From Ga0077553 sp038215275 (GTDB lineage: Bacteria > Acidobacteriota > Terriglobia > Bryobacterales > Bryobacteraceae): 64,000 nt of DNA. The translations under genes were made by a program, and so were the position numbers. Each line of letters begins with the position of its first letter. Within the stretch, counting starts at the first letter, position 1. The stretch spans positions 1 through 64,000 of the forward strand of contig JBBQRA010000003.1 of NCBI GenBank assembly GCA_038215275.1, written 5' to 3'. This document shows positions 1 to 7,398 of the stretch, piece after piece. The notes beneath the pieces are model-generated. The model was given only the letters and a program-made list of their open reading frames with translations. It searched no databases and was not told the origin of the DNA.

Positions 1-26
1 AGGAAGATCCGTCTGAAAACGAACAA

Positions 27-1316
27 CTATCGGGTCCAACTCAACGTCGGCACATCGGCCACCCACTGGAATCCAAGCACATCGTCCCGGGGACCATACC
101 GCTGGGTGCTTGGCATCCACAAATAACCTACCTTCAATAGCTGTCCTTGACGGGGCCGGTACCCGGCGGCAAACTCGTAAGCCATCCGCGTCGGCAGAAA
201 ATGGGAATGCCCGGGGGTCGATTCATCCGTCACTACGCTGTGCTGCTGATAGCCGACCCGCGTCGCCACGAACCAGCGCGGATGCAGCGTCCACTTCCCT
301 TCCCCATAGCCGTACTGTACTGAAGGACCGGATTGGAAATTGGGATAGCTATAGCGCAGCCTTTGCCACTCCCCGCTCAGCGCCAGCCGGGATCGCGCCC
401 ACTGCGCGTCCAACCCGATGCCGCTCGCATTGAATTGGCGCCAATGGAGGCCTCGGTCGAGTTGCGACTGCGTGCTCGATTCGAGCCACGGCCCGCGAAA
501 ACCGGAGACGCCTGCGCGCAACCCAGGCACCACCGTTACGCCCATCCCGCCAGCCCACTGCGCCGCCTGACTGGAAGCGGTGATCTTCTGGGGATTCGAA
601 GGCGATCCGTTCGCAAGCTGCAGCCGTCCGTCAAGCCGGCGCCAAGTTACGTCCACTTCTGCGCCAAAGACGCCATAAGGCGTCACCGGCAATACGCCGT
701 ACGTGTAGGTTTCAAGGTGGTTGCAGTGGTAGGCCGAAACGTTCGGATGAACCCGCTGCTGATGTTCGAGGTCGAAGGTGGAACACGGAATCAGATCCGG
801 CCTGAGCAAGAGGTAAGAACCGTAGGCCATCGGCGCGTCGATCAAGGCGTTATCCCGGTCGTTGTACCGGGTCGCAAACTGGCCGAACGCCGTTGTCAGC
901 TTGCCTACCTTCACTGTGACGCTGCCGGCTTCGCCACCGGTCGTGTAGGCGCCAAACCCTTGCAACATCCTCACCCGGGCTCCCTTGCCCCGTACGTGAT
1001 ACACCTCATAGTAGAAGAAGGGCGACGTGTTTCCCTGGAAAGTGCCGTGAAAATACCAGTGCCGCCCCAGTTTCAACGTCGGCGCGATCAACACGCGGGC
1101 ACCGGCCGCGGCCACGCCGCGATTGGAGCGGATCGGGTCGTCAATCGTCGCGAGCCACGCCGGAATCGTATTCTTGAAGCGGTCCGTCACCGTCGTCCCA
1201 AACGTGAACGTCACGGGAACTTCGAAACCGATCTGTGCTTCCTGCGCCTCAGCCAGCCAGGGGCTGAGCAGCATCAGCCAAAGGCAGAGCTTTCCCCTGA
1301 TCCCGAATTGCTTCAT
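27..1316 (-). CDS. putative outer-membrane beta-barrel (porin-like) protein
   Basis: A predicted exported protein of 429 residues. It starts with a signal peptide: MKQ, basic residues, then a hydrophobic stretch ending near AEAQ. The rest is rich in alternating aromatic, Gly and polar residues (for example YHVRGKGARVRM, GKLTTAFGQFATRYNDRDN) without membrane helices, which suggests an outer-membrane barrel of the porin type. An in-frame start 45 bases upstream exists, but the chosen ATG places the signal peptide at the very N-terminus. The gene is last in a three-gene minus-strand unit behind an HD-GYP protein and a cupredoxin, and its first 68 bases also encode the tail of the HD-GYP protein. 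The substrate is unknown. Barrel assignment is by inspection only. Confidence 0.7.
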   Translation of the reverse strand: MKQFGIRGKLCLWLMLLSPWLAEAQEAQIGFEVPVTFTFGTTVTDRFKNTIPAWLATIDDPIRSNRGVAAAGARVLIAPTLKLGRHWYFHGTFQGNTSPFFYYEVYHVRGKGARVRMLQGFGAYTTGGEAGSVTVKVGKLTTAFGQFATRYNDRDNALIDAPMAYGSYLLLRPDLIPCSTFDLEHQQRVHPNVSAYHCNHLETYTYGVLPVTPYGVFGAEVDVTWRRLDGRLQLANGSPSNPQKITASSQAAQWAGGMGVTVVPGLRAGVSGFRGPWLESSTQSQLDRGLHWRQFNASGIGLDAQWARSRLALSGEWQRLRYSYPNFQSGPSVQYGYGEGKWTLHPRWFVATRVGYQQHSVVTDESTPGHSHFLPTRMAYEFAAGYRPRQGQLLKVGYLWMPSTQRYGPRDDVLGFQWVADVPTLSWTR

Positions 1317-2880
1317 GTAACTTCTCCAAACTCGCAGCCGTACTGTCGATCGGGCTGGCAAAGAACGCGGCTACCACTGCCGGGTCAAACTGAGTGCCGC
1401 TGCACTCCCGGATAATGCGACGGACTTTCTCCTCTGGCATTCGGTTGCGGTACGGGCGGTTACTGGTCATGGCGTCATAGGCATCGGCTACGTGAATGAT
1501 CCGGGCATCCATCGGAATTTCGTCTCCCCGCAATCCCTTCGGGTATCCGGTGCCATCGTGGTTCTCGTGATGGAGACCGACCGCCCCCAGATACTCACCA
1601 AACGCGCCGATTCGCTCGAGAATCCGGACGCCGATCTCCGGATGTTTCTTGATCGTGGCAAATTCGTCTTCGGTCAACCGGCCGTCTTTTAAGAGCACGG
1701 CGTCGGGAATACCGATTTTGCCGATGTCGTGCAGCAACGCTCCAATCCGTAACCGCTCCAAGTCCGGCGCGGCGAGCCCGATCTTCTCGCCAATCCACAC
1801 TGAGTATTGGCTCACCCGGCGGCTATGCCCGGCCGTGTATTCATCGCGGGCTTCGAGACTTTCAATGAGCGCCTCAAGAATATCGAGATAGGCTTCCTCC
1901 AGGCTCCGCCGTGCATCGGAGGCCGCGATCGCCGCCCGGTGGAGACTATCCGACAGCACGTCGATTTCGAGAACGCCGGCGGGCTTGGTAACAGGAATCT
2001 CCAAAATGCCTTTCTGAATGCTCTCCTGACAGGCTGCTGTAAGTATCTGCAGCGGCCGCGTCACAGCCCGAGACATGAACCAGACGAGCGTTAGGACCAA
2101 CCCAAGACTGATCGCCCCCGCCGGCGCGAGCACCATGCGAAGCGTGCGGACGAACGGGGCCACCGCCGCATCCACGGACGCGAGCATGACAACTCGCCGC
2201 CCGTCGCCGATATCTGTATCCGCCATTGGCACCGCTAACCAGCGTTCCGTCCCCAAGAGCAACTCGCCAGTCTTCGTCCAATCGCGCGCCAGACCCACAA
2301 ATCGTTCGGCAGGCAAGGTGGAAAGTTCCACGCGGCCGTCTTTTATCAGCACCGCCTCGGCCCCACCGCTCATCGCCGCCAGGTCCAACTCGCGGCCCAC
2401 CACGACCCGGCCGAGGTTCTCCCGTTCTAGATTGACGGGAATTTCCTGGCGCATATAGATGCCCCCCGGCTGCCGTTGCCACTCGGCTACGGTCCTCTCC
2501 CGCGAATTCACCATAGCCAGAAAATCAGCATCGATCGACTCCCGCACTGCCTCGAGCCGCTCGTCCAAAGTTCGTTGCAGTTCAGCCTTCGCCGCCGGAT
2601 TGCGCAGAGCCCCGGCATCCTCAAGATCCCGTTGCAGCGTCAGAACCGCTTTCAGCCCGGCGTTTTCGCTCAATACTTGCATCGCCCGTTGCAACTCCCG
2701 GCCTTGTCGCTCTTGCTCCCGCTGCCTCCGCAACTCCCGCTTCTGCAGATCCGTCCGGACCTCGGCCGCCGTGCTTTGCCGCAAGGCCCGTTCCATCCAG
2801 AACAGGCTCGCCGCAAACACGACCGCTAGCGGCAGCAGGACAAACAGCACAACCCGGCGTGTGAGGGAGGAATCACGCAT
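1249..2880 (-). CDS. membrane HD-GYP domain c-di-GMP phosphodiesterase
   Basis: A predicted inner-membrane sensor of 543 residues that would hydrolyse cyclic-di-GMP. An N-terminal membrane helix (about residues 8-28) is followed by a periplasmic region with coiled-coil character, a second helix near residue 250, a HAMP-like linker (SRAVTRPLQIL) and a C-terminal HD-GYP domain. The domain keeps its metal and signature motifs: HSRRV, LLHDIGKIGIPD, KKHPEIG, HHENHDGTGYP and HVADAYDAM, so it should be active. A TTG six bases upstream is an alternative start. The gene lies 9 bases after the cupredoxin gene and overlaps the following barrel gene by 68 bases, so all three are probably one operon. The periplasmic ligand is unknown. 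Confidence 0.9.
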   Translation of the reverse strand: MRDSSLTRRVVLFVLLPLAVVFAASLFWMERALRQSTAAEVRTDLQKRELRRQREQERQGRELQRAMQVLSENAGLKAVLTLQRDLEDAGALRNPAAKAELQRTLDERLEAVRESIDADFLAMVNSRERTVAEWQRQPGGIYMRQEIPVNLERENLGRVVVGRELDLAAMSGGAEAVLIKDGRVELSTLPAERFVGLARDWTKTGELLLGTERWLAVPMADTDIGDGRRVVMLASVDAAVAPFVRTLRMVLAPAGAISLGLVLTLVWFMSRAVTRPLQILTAACQESIQKGILEIPVTKPAGVLEIDVLSDSLHRAAIAASDARRSLEEAYLDILEALIESLEARDEYTAGHSRRVSQYSVWIGEKIGLAAPDLERLRIGALLHDIGKIGIPDAVLLKDGRLTEDEFATIKKHPEIGVRILERIGAFGEYLGAVGLHHENHDGTGYPKGLRGDEIPMDARIIHVADAYDAMTSNRPYRNRMPEEKVRRIIRECSGTQFDPAVVAAFFASPIDSTAASLEKLHEAIRDQGKALPLADAAQPLAG

Positions 2881-2889
2881 CGGCAAGGA

Positions 2890-3570
2890 TCAGGTACCTT
2901 CGGACTTAATCGTCGCCAATGGCAAATTGAAGTTGACGCTGACGATACCCTCCGCCGGAACCTCTACCTCTTGCTGCAGAAAACCGGCGCTCCGATGCCA
3001 TAGCCGCAACAGATGCTTCCCAGGCGGCACATCTGGAATGCGAAATGCTCCATCGGACGACGGTTGCACAAATAGCTGATTCGGCACGACGAGAATCGCC
3101 GCGCTCATGTTCGTGTGCAGGTGGCAAAACACCTGTACCGGCCCCGGCTTCTCGAACCGTACCGTTCGGGTCTGCCCCTTTGGGTAGTACCCCAAGTCAA
3201 ACGCTTTCGCCTTCGAAAGCGAGAAGACATTGTGAAAGATCGGATCTCCATTCGGGAACGAGACGCTGCTGCCCGCCGGAATCACAAGCACTTCCCGCTC
3301 AAAGCGCCGGTTCCGCTGCCCGATCTGGGCAACTGTCGAAGGTGGATCCCCTGCAATCGGAGCATCGACGTAGACTACAGTCCGGCCCCATTCATCGAGG
3401 TCCTGAGGGGCAGAGGCCGCCGCCGGGGCCCCACCTCGCGGTGCGTACACATCCACGACCACCCGTTTTTTCGTCAGATTCCGGGTGATCGTCACCTTTC
3501 CGGCAATCTCGCCCGCCCAGATCGGGAGGGCGCACATTAGCAGGACGATCGCCGTCAGTACCGACTTCAT
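2890..3570 (-). CDS. exported cupredoxin-domain protein
   Basis: A 226-residue exported protein with a signal peptide (MKSVLTAIVLLMCALPIWA). The central part (about residues 95-160) is a cupredoxin fold. FHNVFS supplies the first His, and VFCHLHTNM supplies the Cys, His and Met expected of a type 1 copper site. The C-terminal part (about 165-220) resembles a small carboxypeptidase-regulatory-like beta domain (FRIPDVPPGKHLLRLWH). It is the first gene of a minus-strand unit with an HD-GYP sensor and a barrel protein. It could pass electrons or bind copper in the periplasm, but no partner oxidase or dehydrogenase is adjacent, so the role is open. Confidence 0.82.
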   Translation of the reverse strand: MKSVLTAIVLLMCALPIWAGEIAGKVTITRNLTKKRVVVDVYAPRGGAPAAASAPQDLDEWGRTVVYVDAPIAGDPPSTVAQIGQRNRRFEREVLVIPAGSSVSFPNGDPIFHNVFSLSKAKAFDLGYYPKGQTRTVRFEKPGPVQVFCHLHTNMSAAILVVPNQLFVQPSSDGAFRIPDVPPGKHLLRLWHRSAGFLQQEVEVPAEGIVSVNFNLPLATIKSEGT

Positions 3571-3644
3571 ACGAGGAGTATCGGCGTTAGTGGCAAAAAC
3601 TTTAAGTACCGCTCCGCGACCGTCGCAGATAGTAGCCTGTAACC

Positions 3645-4553
3645 ATGGCTCAGATTCTGGACGGCAAACGCGTCCGCGACGAAATCCTCACTGAACTCCA
3701 GCCCCGCATTGCGGCGCTCCCTCGCCGGCCCGGCCTTGCGGTGGTCCTCGTCGGCGCCGACCCCGCCAGCGAGGTCTACGTCTCCAGTAAGGTGAAGACC
3801 TGCGCCAGCCTCGGATTTACCAGCGAGAAGATCACGCGGCCGGACACGATTAAGACCGCGGAGCTGCTCGCCATTGTCGACGAACTCAACGCGAACGGCG
3901 CCATCGACGGCATTCTGGTGCAGATGCCGCTGCCCAAGCACATTGACTCCCAACTGGTGCTCGAGCGTATCGACCCGGAAAAGGATGTTGATGGCTTCCA
4001 TCCCGTCAACGTCGGCCGCCTTTCGATCGGTCTGCCCGGCCCCCGGCCCTGCACCCCGAACGGAGTCATGCAGCTCCTACGCCGGGCCGGCATCGAAGTG
4101 GCCGGCAAGCGGGCGGTGGTGGTCGGGCGCAGCGATATCGTCGGCAAACCGATGGCGATGCTCCTGCTGCACGCGCACGCCACGGTTACCATCTGCCACT
4201 CGCGCACGGCGGACCTGGCAGCCGAGTGCCAGAGGGCGGACATCCTTGTGGGCGCCATTGGCCGATCCGCGTTCCTCACCGCGGAACACATCCGCCCCGG
4301 CGCAGTGGTCATCGACGTCGGGATCAACCGGCTATCCGAACGCAAGTCCGTAGAGGCTATTTGGCGAAACGAACCCAATGCGCTGGCCGAGTTCGACAAG
4401 AAGGGAAGGATCCTGGTCGGTGACACCCATCCTCTCGACGCCGCTGCCCTTGCGAGCGCCTGGACGCCCGTCCCCGGCGGGGTGGGCCCGCTGACCATCG
4501 CTATGCTGATGAGCAACACCGTCGAAGCCGCTGAGCGCCGTCAGCGATGCTGA
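3645..4553 (+). CDS. folD: bifunctional methylenetetrahydrofolate dehydrogenase/cyclohydrolase
   Basis: Cytosolic one-carbon enzyme of 302 residues that converts 5,10-methylene-THF to 10-formyl-THF through methenyl-THF, using NADP. Family signatures are present in order: YVSSKVKTC (with the catalytic Lys), VQMPLPKHI, DVDGFHPVNVGRL, the Rossmann motif GRSDIVGKPMAMLL and the C-terminal PGGVGPLTIAML. A short extra segment near residues 230-255 (ERKSVEAIWRNEPNAL) lengthens the loop before LVGDTH compared with the textbook enzyme. The gene is divergent from the cupredoxin gene across 74 bases, and its stop overlaps the coaE start by 7 bases, indicating coupled expression of two cofactor enzymes. 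Confidence 0.97.
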   Translation: MAQILDGKRVRDEILTELQPRIAALPRRPGLAVVLVGADPASEVYVSSKVKTCASLGFTSEKITRPDTIKTAELLAIVDELNANGAIDGILVQMPLPKHIDSQLVLERIDPEKDVDGFHPVNVGRLSIGLPGPRPCTPNGVMQLLRRAGIEVAGKRAVVVGRSDIVGKPMAMLLLHAHATVTICHSRTADLAAECQRADILVGAIGRSAFLTAEHIRPGAVVIDVGINRLSERKSVEAIWRNEPNALAEFDKKGRILVGDTHPLDAAALASAWTPVPGGVGPLTIAMLMSNTVEAAERRQRC

Positions 4554-5146
4554 CCGTCGCTCTCACCGGCGGCCTCGCCACTGGCAAGTCCACTGTCGGG
4601 CGCATGTTCGTCGAACTCGGCTGCGAACTCGTCGAAGCCGACCGGCTAGGCCACGAAGTCCTAGCCGGGCCGGGACGGGATGCTACGGTGGCTTTGTTCG
4701 GCGAGGGCATTTGCCAGCCGGACGGCTCCATCAACCGCCGCGCGCTTGGCGCCGTCGTTTTTCAAGACCCGGCCAAGCTGGCCCAATTGAACGCTATCGT
4801 GCATCCGCTGGTGGAATCGTTGCGCGAAGAGCGATTCCTGGTGATCTTCGAAGCGGACCCCCACGCCATCGTACTGTATGAGGCGGCCATCCATATTGAA
4901 ACGGGCATTTACAAGCAGTTTGCCCGAGTGGTGCTCGTGACCTGCGACGAAGAGACGCAGATCAGCCGAGCAATGTCTCGTAGCCAGTGGACCCGCGAGG
5001 AGGCGATTGCCCGCATCCGGCGCCAAATGCCACTTGCCGCGAAACGAAAATTTGCGGACTACGTCATAGATAGTTCTGTCTCCCTGGACGACACCCGGCG
5101 CCAAGCAGTGGAAACTTATAATGAGCTTAGGGCTCTCCAGGAGTAA
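4547..5146 (+). CDS. coaE: dephospho-CoA kinase
   Basis: Phosphorylates the 3'-hydroxyl of dephospho-CoA in the last step of coenzyme A synthesis; cytosolic, 199 residues, which is the normal length. The P-loop GGLATGKST is at residues 8-16, followed by the expected VEADRLGHEVL (family core D-x-[IL]-x-R/H). Downstream are VVFQDPAKLAQLNAIVHPLV and a helical lid with RSQWTREEAIARIRRQMP. The ATG overlaps folD by 7 bases. The following htrA gene begins 10 bases after this stop, with its ribosome binding site inside the end of coaE, so folD-coaE-htrA is likely one transcript. Confidence 0.96.
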   Translation: MLTVALTGGLATGKSTVGRMFVELGCELVEADRLGHEVLAGPGRDATVALFGEGICQPDGSINRRALGAVVFQDPAKLAQLNAIVHPLVESLREERFLVIFEADPHAIVLYEAAIHIETGIYKQFARVVLVTCDEETQISRAMSRSQWTREEAIARIRRQMPLAAKRKFADYVIDSSVSLDDTRRQAVETYNELRALQE

Positions 5147-5156
5147 CCCTCAACAT

Positions 5157-6311
5157 ATGACACGGTTCCGCTACATTTTTCTGGCGTTGGCCTTCGTCGG
5201 CGCGTTCTTCTACCTCACCACCATCGCAAAGTCCCGGTTCTTCCCTCCCGTGGGATCGCCGTCGGCGGCGGCAGATGGGCCGGCCTGGCAGGAAGCAAAG
5301 GCGGTGCAGGGCGCTGGCCTTGGCATCGACGAGCAGAACAACATCGACGTGTACAAACGCTCCCGCGCGGCGACCGTTAATATTTCAAGCACCGTCTACC
5401 GGCGTGCGAACTTTTTCGAAGTGGTCCCGGCTAGAGAGACCGGCTCCGGTTTCATTTTCGATGCGAGCGGCTTGATCCTCACCAACAACCACGTGCTGGC
5501 CGGCAACTCCAAAGTTGTCGTCACGCTTCCCGACCAATCCAAATACGACGCCGAGGTTCTGTACAAGGACCCGAATAATGATCTTGGGCTGATCAAGATC
5601 GTTCCCCGGAAGAAACTGCCAGTGCTTACGCTCGGCGATTCGGACGTCATTCAGGTCGGCCAGAAGGTACTGGCCATCGGCAATCCGTTTGGCCTGAACG
5701 GCACGTTGACCACGGGCATCATCTCCGCGGTCGGCCGAAACATCCGCGCCGACGACAACCGGGAACTCGAAGGGATGATGCAGACGGACGCGGCTATCAA
5801 TCCCGGCAACTCCGGCGGGCCGCTCCTCGATTCGCAGGGCAACGTAATCGGCATTAATACGGCGATCTATGGGCCTGGGGGCAACATCGGGATCGGTTTT
5901 GCGATGCCGATCAACAAGGCGAAGGTGATGATCAGCGACCATCGCGCTGGGCGGAGCTATAAGCGGCCGCGACTGGGCGTTGAAGTGATCTATGTGACCG
6001 GCGAATGGGCCGAGGCACTCGATCTGCCTGCGGAAGGCGGCCTGTTGCTGCAGGGAGTGCAGCGGGGCAGCGCGGCCGATCGTGCGGGTCTGCGGGGTCC
6101 GCGGCAGATCGTAATCGTGGGTAATGCCGAGGTGGGCATTGGCGGCGATCTCATCATGGCCATCGATAACATGCCCTCTGACAGGCCTGATGCGATCACC
6201 CGGGCGTTGGCCAAGAGGCGCGCTGGCGATACCATCGAACTCACGATTGCGCGGCAAAAGAAGATTTCCAAGTTGAAAGTGCAACTCGGCGAAGCGCCGG
6301 ACGACCTCTAA
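5157..6311 (+). CDS. htrA: HtrA/Deg-family serine protease with PDZ domain
   Basis: Envelope quality-control protease of 384 residues. The N-terminal hydrophobic segment (residues 5-22) is a membrane anchor or signal. The trypsin-like domain has the triad His112 (NNHVLAG), Asp142 (NNDLGLIKI) and Ser219 (NPGNSGGPL). A single PDZ domain follows (about 275-375, with GLLLQGVQRGSAADRAGL). I placed the start at the ATG of MTRFRY because an AGGAG lies 13 bases upstream, straddling the coaE stop. An ATG 36 bases earlier would put extra residues before the signal segment. One PDZ domain makes it DegS/HhoB-like in layout. Its stop abuts the stop of the convergent gene downstream. Confidence 0.94.
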   Translation: MTRFRYIFLALAFVGAFFYLTTIAKSRFFPPVGSPSAAADGPAWQEAKAVQGAGLGIDEQNNIDVYKRSRAATVNISSTVYRRANFFEVVPARETGSGFIFDASGLILTNNHVLAGNSKVVVTLPDQSKYDAEVLYKDPNNDLGLIKIVPRKKLPVLTLGDSDVIQVGQKVLAIGNPFGLNGTLTTGIISAVGRNIRADDNRELEGMMQTDAAINPGNSGGPLLDSQGNVIGINTAIYGPGGNIGIGFAMPINKAKVMISDHRAGRSYKRPRLGVEVIYVTGEWAEALDLPAEGGLLLQGVQRGSAADRAGLRGPRQIVIVGNAEVGIGGDLIMAIDNMPSDRPDAITRALAKRRAGDTIELTIARQKKISKLKVQLGEAPDDL

Positions 6312-6944
6312 TCAGCGAGAGAAACGTACCAGGAGCGCGGCGCCTTTTTCCGGCGCCGCGCCTATTTCATTCATCATTACGGGGCGGATTTCGTCTCCGG
6401 CCAGCCAGGCCGCTTCGGTCGCCCCTGTCAGGGCTTCGGGGCCTGGGTTTCCGGCTTGAAAGATCTTCACGGAGACTTTCTTGCGTTCGAGCGTCAGGTC
6501 GTCCACCTGACGGGCGACCGCCCAGAGGCCGTCGGCGCGGCGGATTCGCAGTTGGAGCTTGATGCCGCGTTGGGGTTGGTCGGGGACCCATTGGGTGTTC
6601 CATTCGGAGGCGATCCGATGCCAGCCGGAACCGAGGCGTTCAAAGTGGGCCCAAAGTTCGCCTTCGGCGTCGGTTTTGAAGCGGATGACCGGGTCGTCCT
6701 TGATGGTCCCGCCGCTGCGGGGGGAGACTATTTGTCCTCTGGGGCCTTCGACGGACGCACCGAAGTAGACTCGCACTGGCCCCTCCACTTTCTTGCCGCG
6801 GAGCAGGGCCAGGGAGACTTCGCCCGCTGCGTTTTCCGCTCGGATGGCGCCGGCTAGTTGTTCGGGGGGCATGGTCTTTGCGTCCGGGACTTCGCGGTAA
6901 ACGTCGCCGGGGCCGAGGGCCCAGAGCAGGAGGAGCCACTTCAT
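6312..6944 (-). CDS. exported protein of unknown function
   Basis: A 210-residue protein with a short signal peptide (MKWLLLLWALGPGDVY). I do not recognise the family. The body contains beta-rich stretches (RVYFGASVEGPRG, GELWAHFERLGSGWHRIASEW, IKLQLRIRRADGLWAVARQVDDL) that suggest one or two immunoglobulin-like or carbohydrate-binding-like folds. The start overlaps the stop of the DinB gene in an ATGA arrangement, so the two are translationally coupled. It is the third gene of the minus-strand run behind the TPR/HExxH protein and the DinB-fold protein. The last codons sit inside a strong GC hairpin. Confidence 0.7.
   Translation of the reverse strand: MKWLLLLWALGPGDVYREVPDAKTMPPEQLAGAIRAENAAGEVSLALLRGKKVEGPVRVYFGASVEGPRGQIVSPRSGGTIKDDPVIRFKTDAEGELWAHFERLGSGWHRIASEWNTQWVPDQPQRGIKLQLRIRRADGLWAVARQVDDLTLERKKVSVKIFQAGNPGPEALTGATEAAWLAGDEIRPVMMNEIGAAPEKGAALLVRFSR
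6335..6361 (+). terminator. possible terminator hairpin behind htrA
   Basis: A perfect 10-bp all-G/C inverted repeat (GCGCGGCGCC and GGCGCCGCGC) has a 7-base loop, TTTTTCC. It starts 24 bases after the htrA stop and is followed by CTATTTCATTCATC, a loose T-rich tract. It could end the folD-coaE-htrA transcript. It lies inside the 3' end of the opposite-strand gene, where it encodes the near-repeat GAAPEKGAA, so it may also be partly a by-product of that protein sequence. Confidence 0.4.
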
Positions 6945-7384
6945 TTTGACAACGCAATCAACTGCCCGGTGTGGCGTTGGGTGTGTTCGGCAATATGGCC
7001 GAGCAGGAGGCCAAGCGGCACTTCCACGCGCTGGCGGCCCACATAGCGGGGTTCGCGATAGTCGAGATCTTCGAGCATGCGGAGTTGGGTTTGAACGCGT
7101 TCAAATACTGAGGCGGCGGCGGCGAGGAGCTCTTCGCGGTCTCCGGCGCCGTTGGGTTCGTTTCGCAAAAAGGCGAGTTGGTCTTCGGTGAGTTGTCCGC
7201 CGAGGACGTAGGTCCAAAGCCGGTCGACCGAACCGGCAATGTGCCGGAGATGGAAAGAGACGCTGGCGCCAGGTTCGACCGGAGTCCATTGGCGGAGGTC
7301 GCCAAGGGCGTGCTCCAGCGAACAGGCCAGGAGCCGGCGGATCGGATCCAGATCGGCGTGTCTGCCCGCCAGCCAAGGTTCCAT
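6941..7384 (-). CDS. DinB-superfamily protein
   Basis: A 147-residue four-helix-bundle protein of the DinB/YfiT metalloenzyme superfamily. The three-His metal site is visible: the first His in FHLRHIAGS, and the C-terminal HIAEHTQRHTGQ with two more. Members of this superfamily include bacillithiol and mycothiol transferases and many uncharacterised proteins, so a thiol-transferase or hydrolase role is possible but not shown. The start chosen gives MEPWLAGRHADLDPIRRLL, a typical N-terminus for the family; longer in-frame extensions are basic and Pro/Arg-rich and look non-coding. It lies 14 bases behind the TPR/HExxH gene and overlaps the next gene by 4 bases. Confidence 0.86.
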   Translation of the reverse strand: MEPWLAGRHADLDPIRRLLACSLEHALGDLRQWTPVEPGASVSFHLRHIAGSVDRLWTYVLGGQLTEDQLAFLRNEPNGAGDREELLAAAASVFERVQTQLRMLEDLDYREPRYVGRQRVEVPLGLLLGHIAEHTQRHTGQLIALSK

Positions 7385-7398
7385 ACAACCAGAATAAG

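Noticed and set aside
333..1415. Plus-strand ORF of 360 codons opposite the barrel gene
   Set aside because: Arg-rich antisense text; the minus strand has a signal peptide and barrel pattern.
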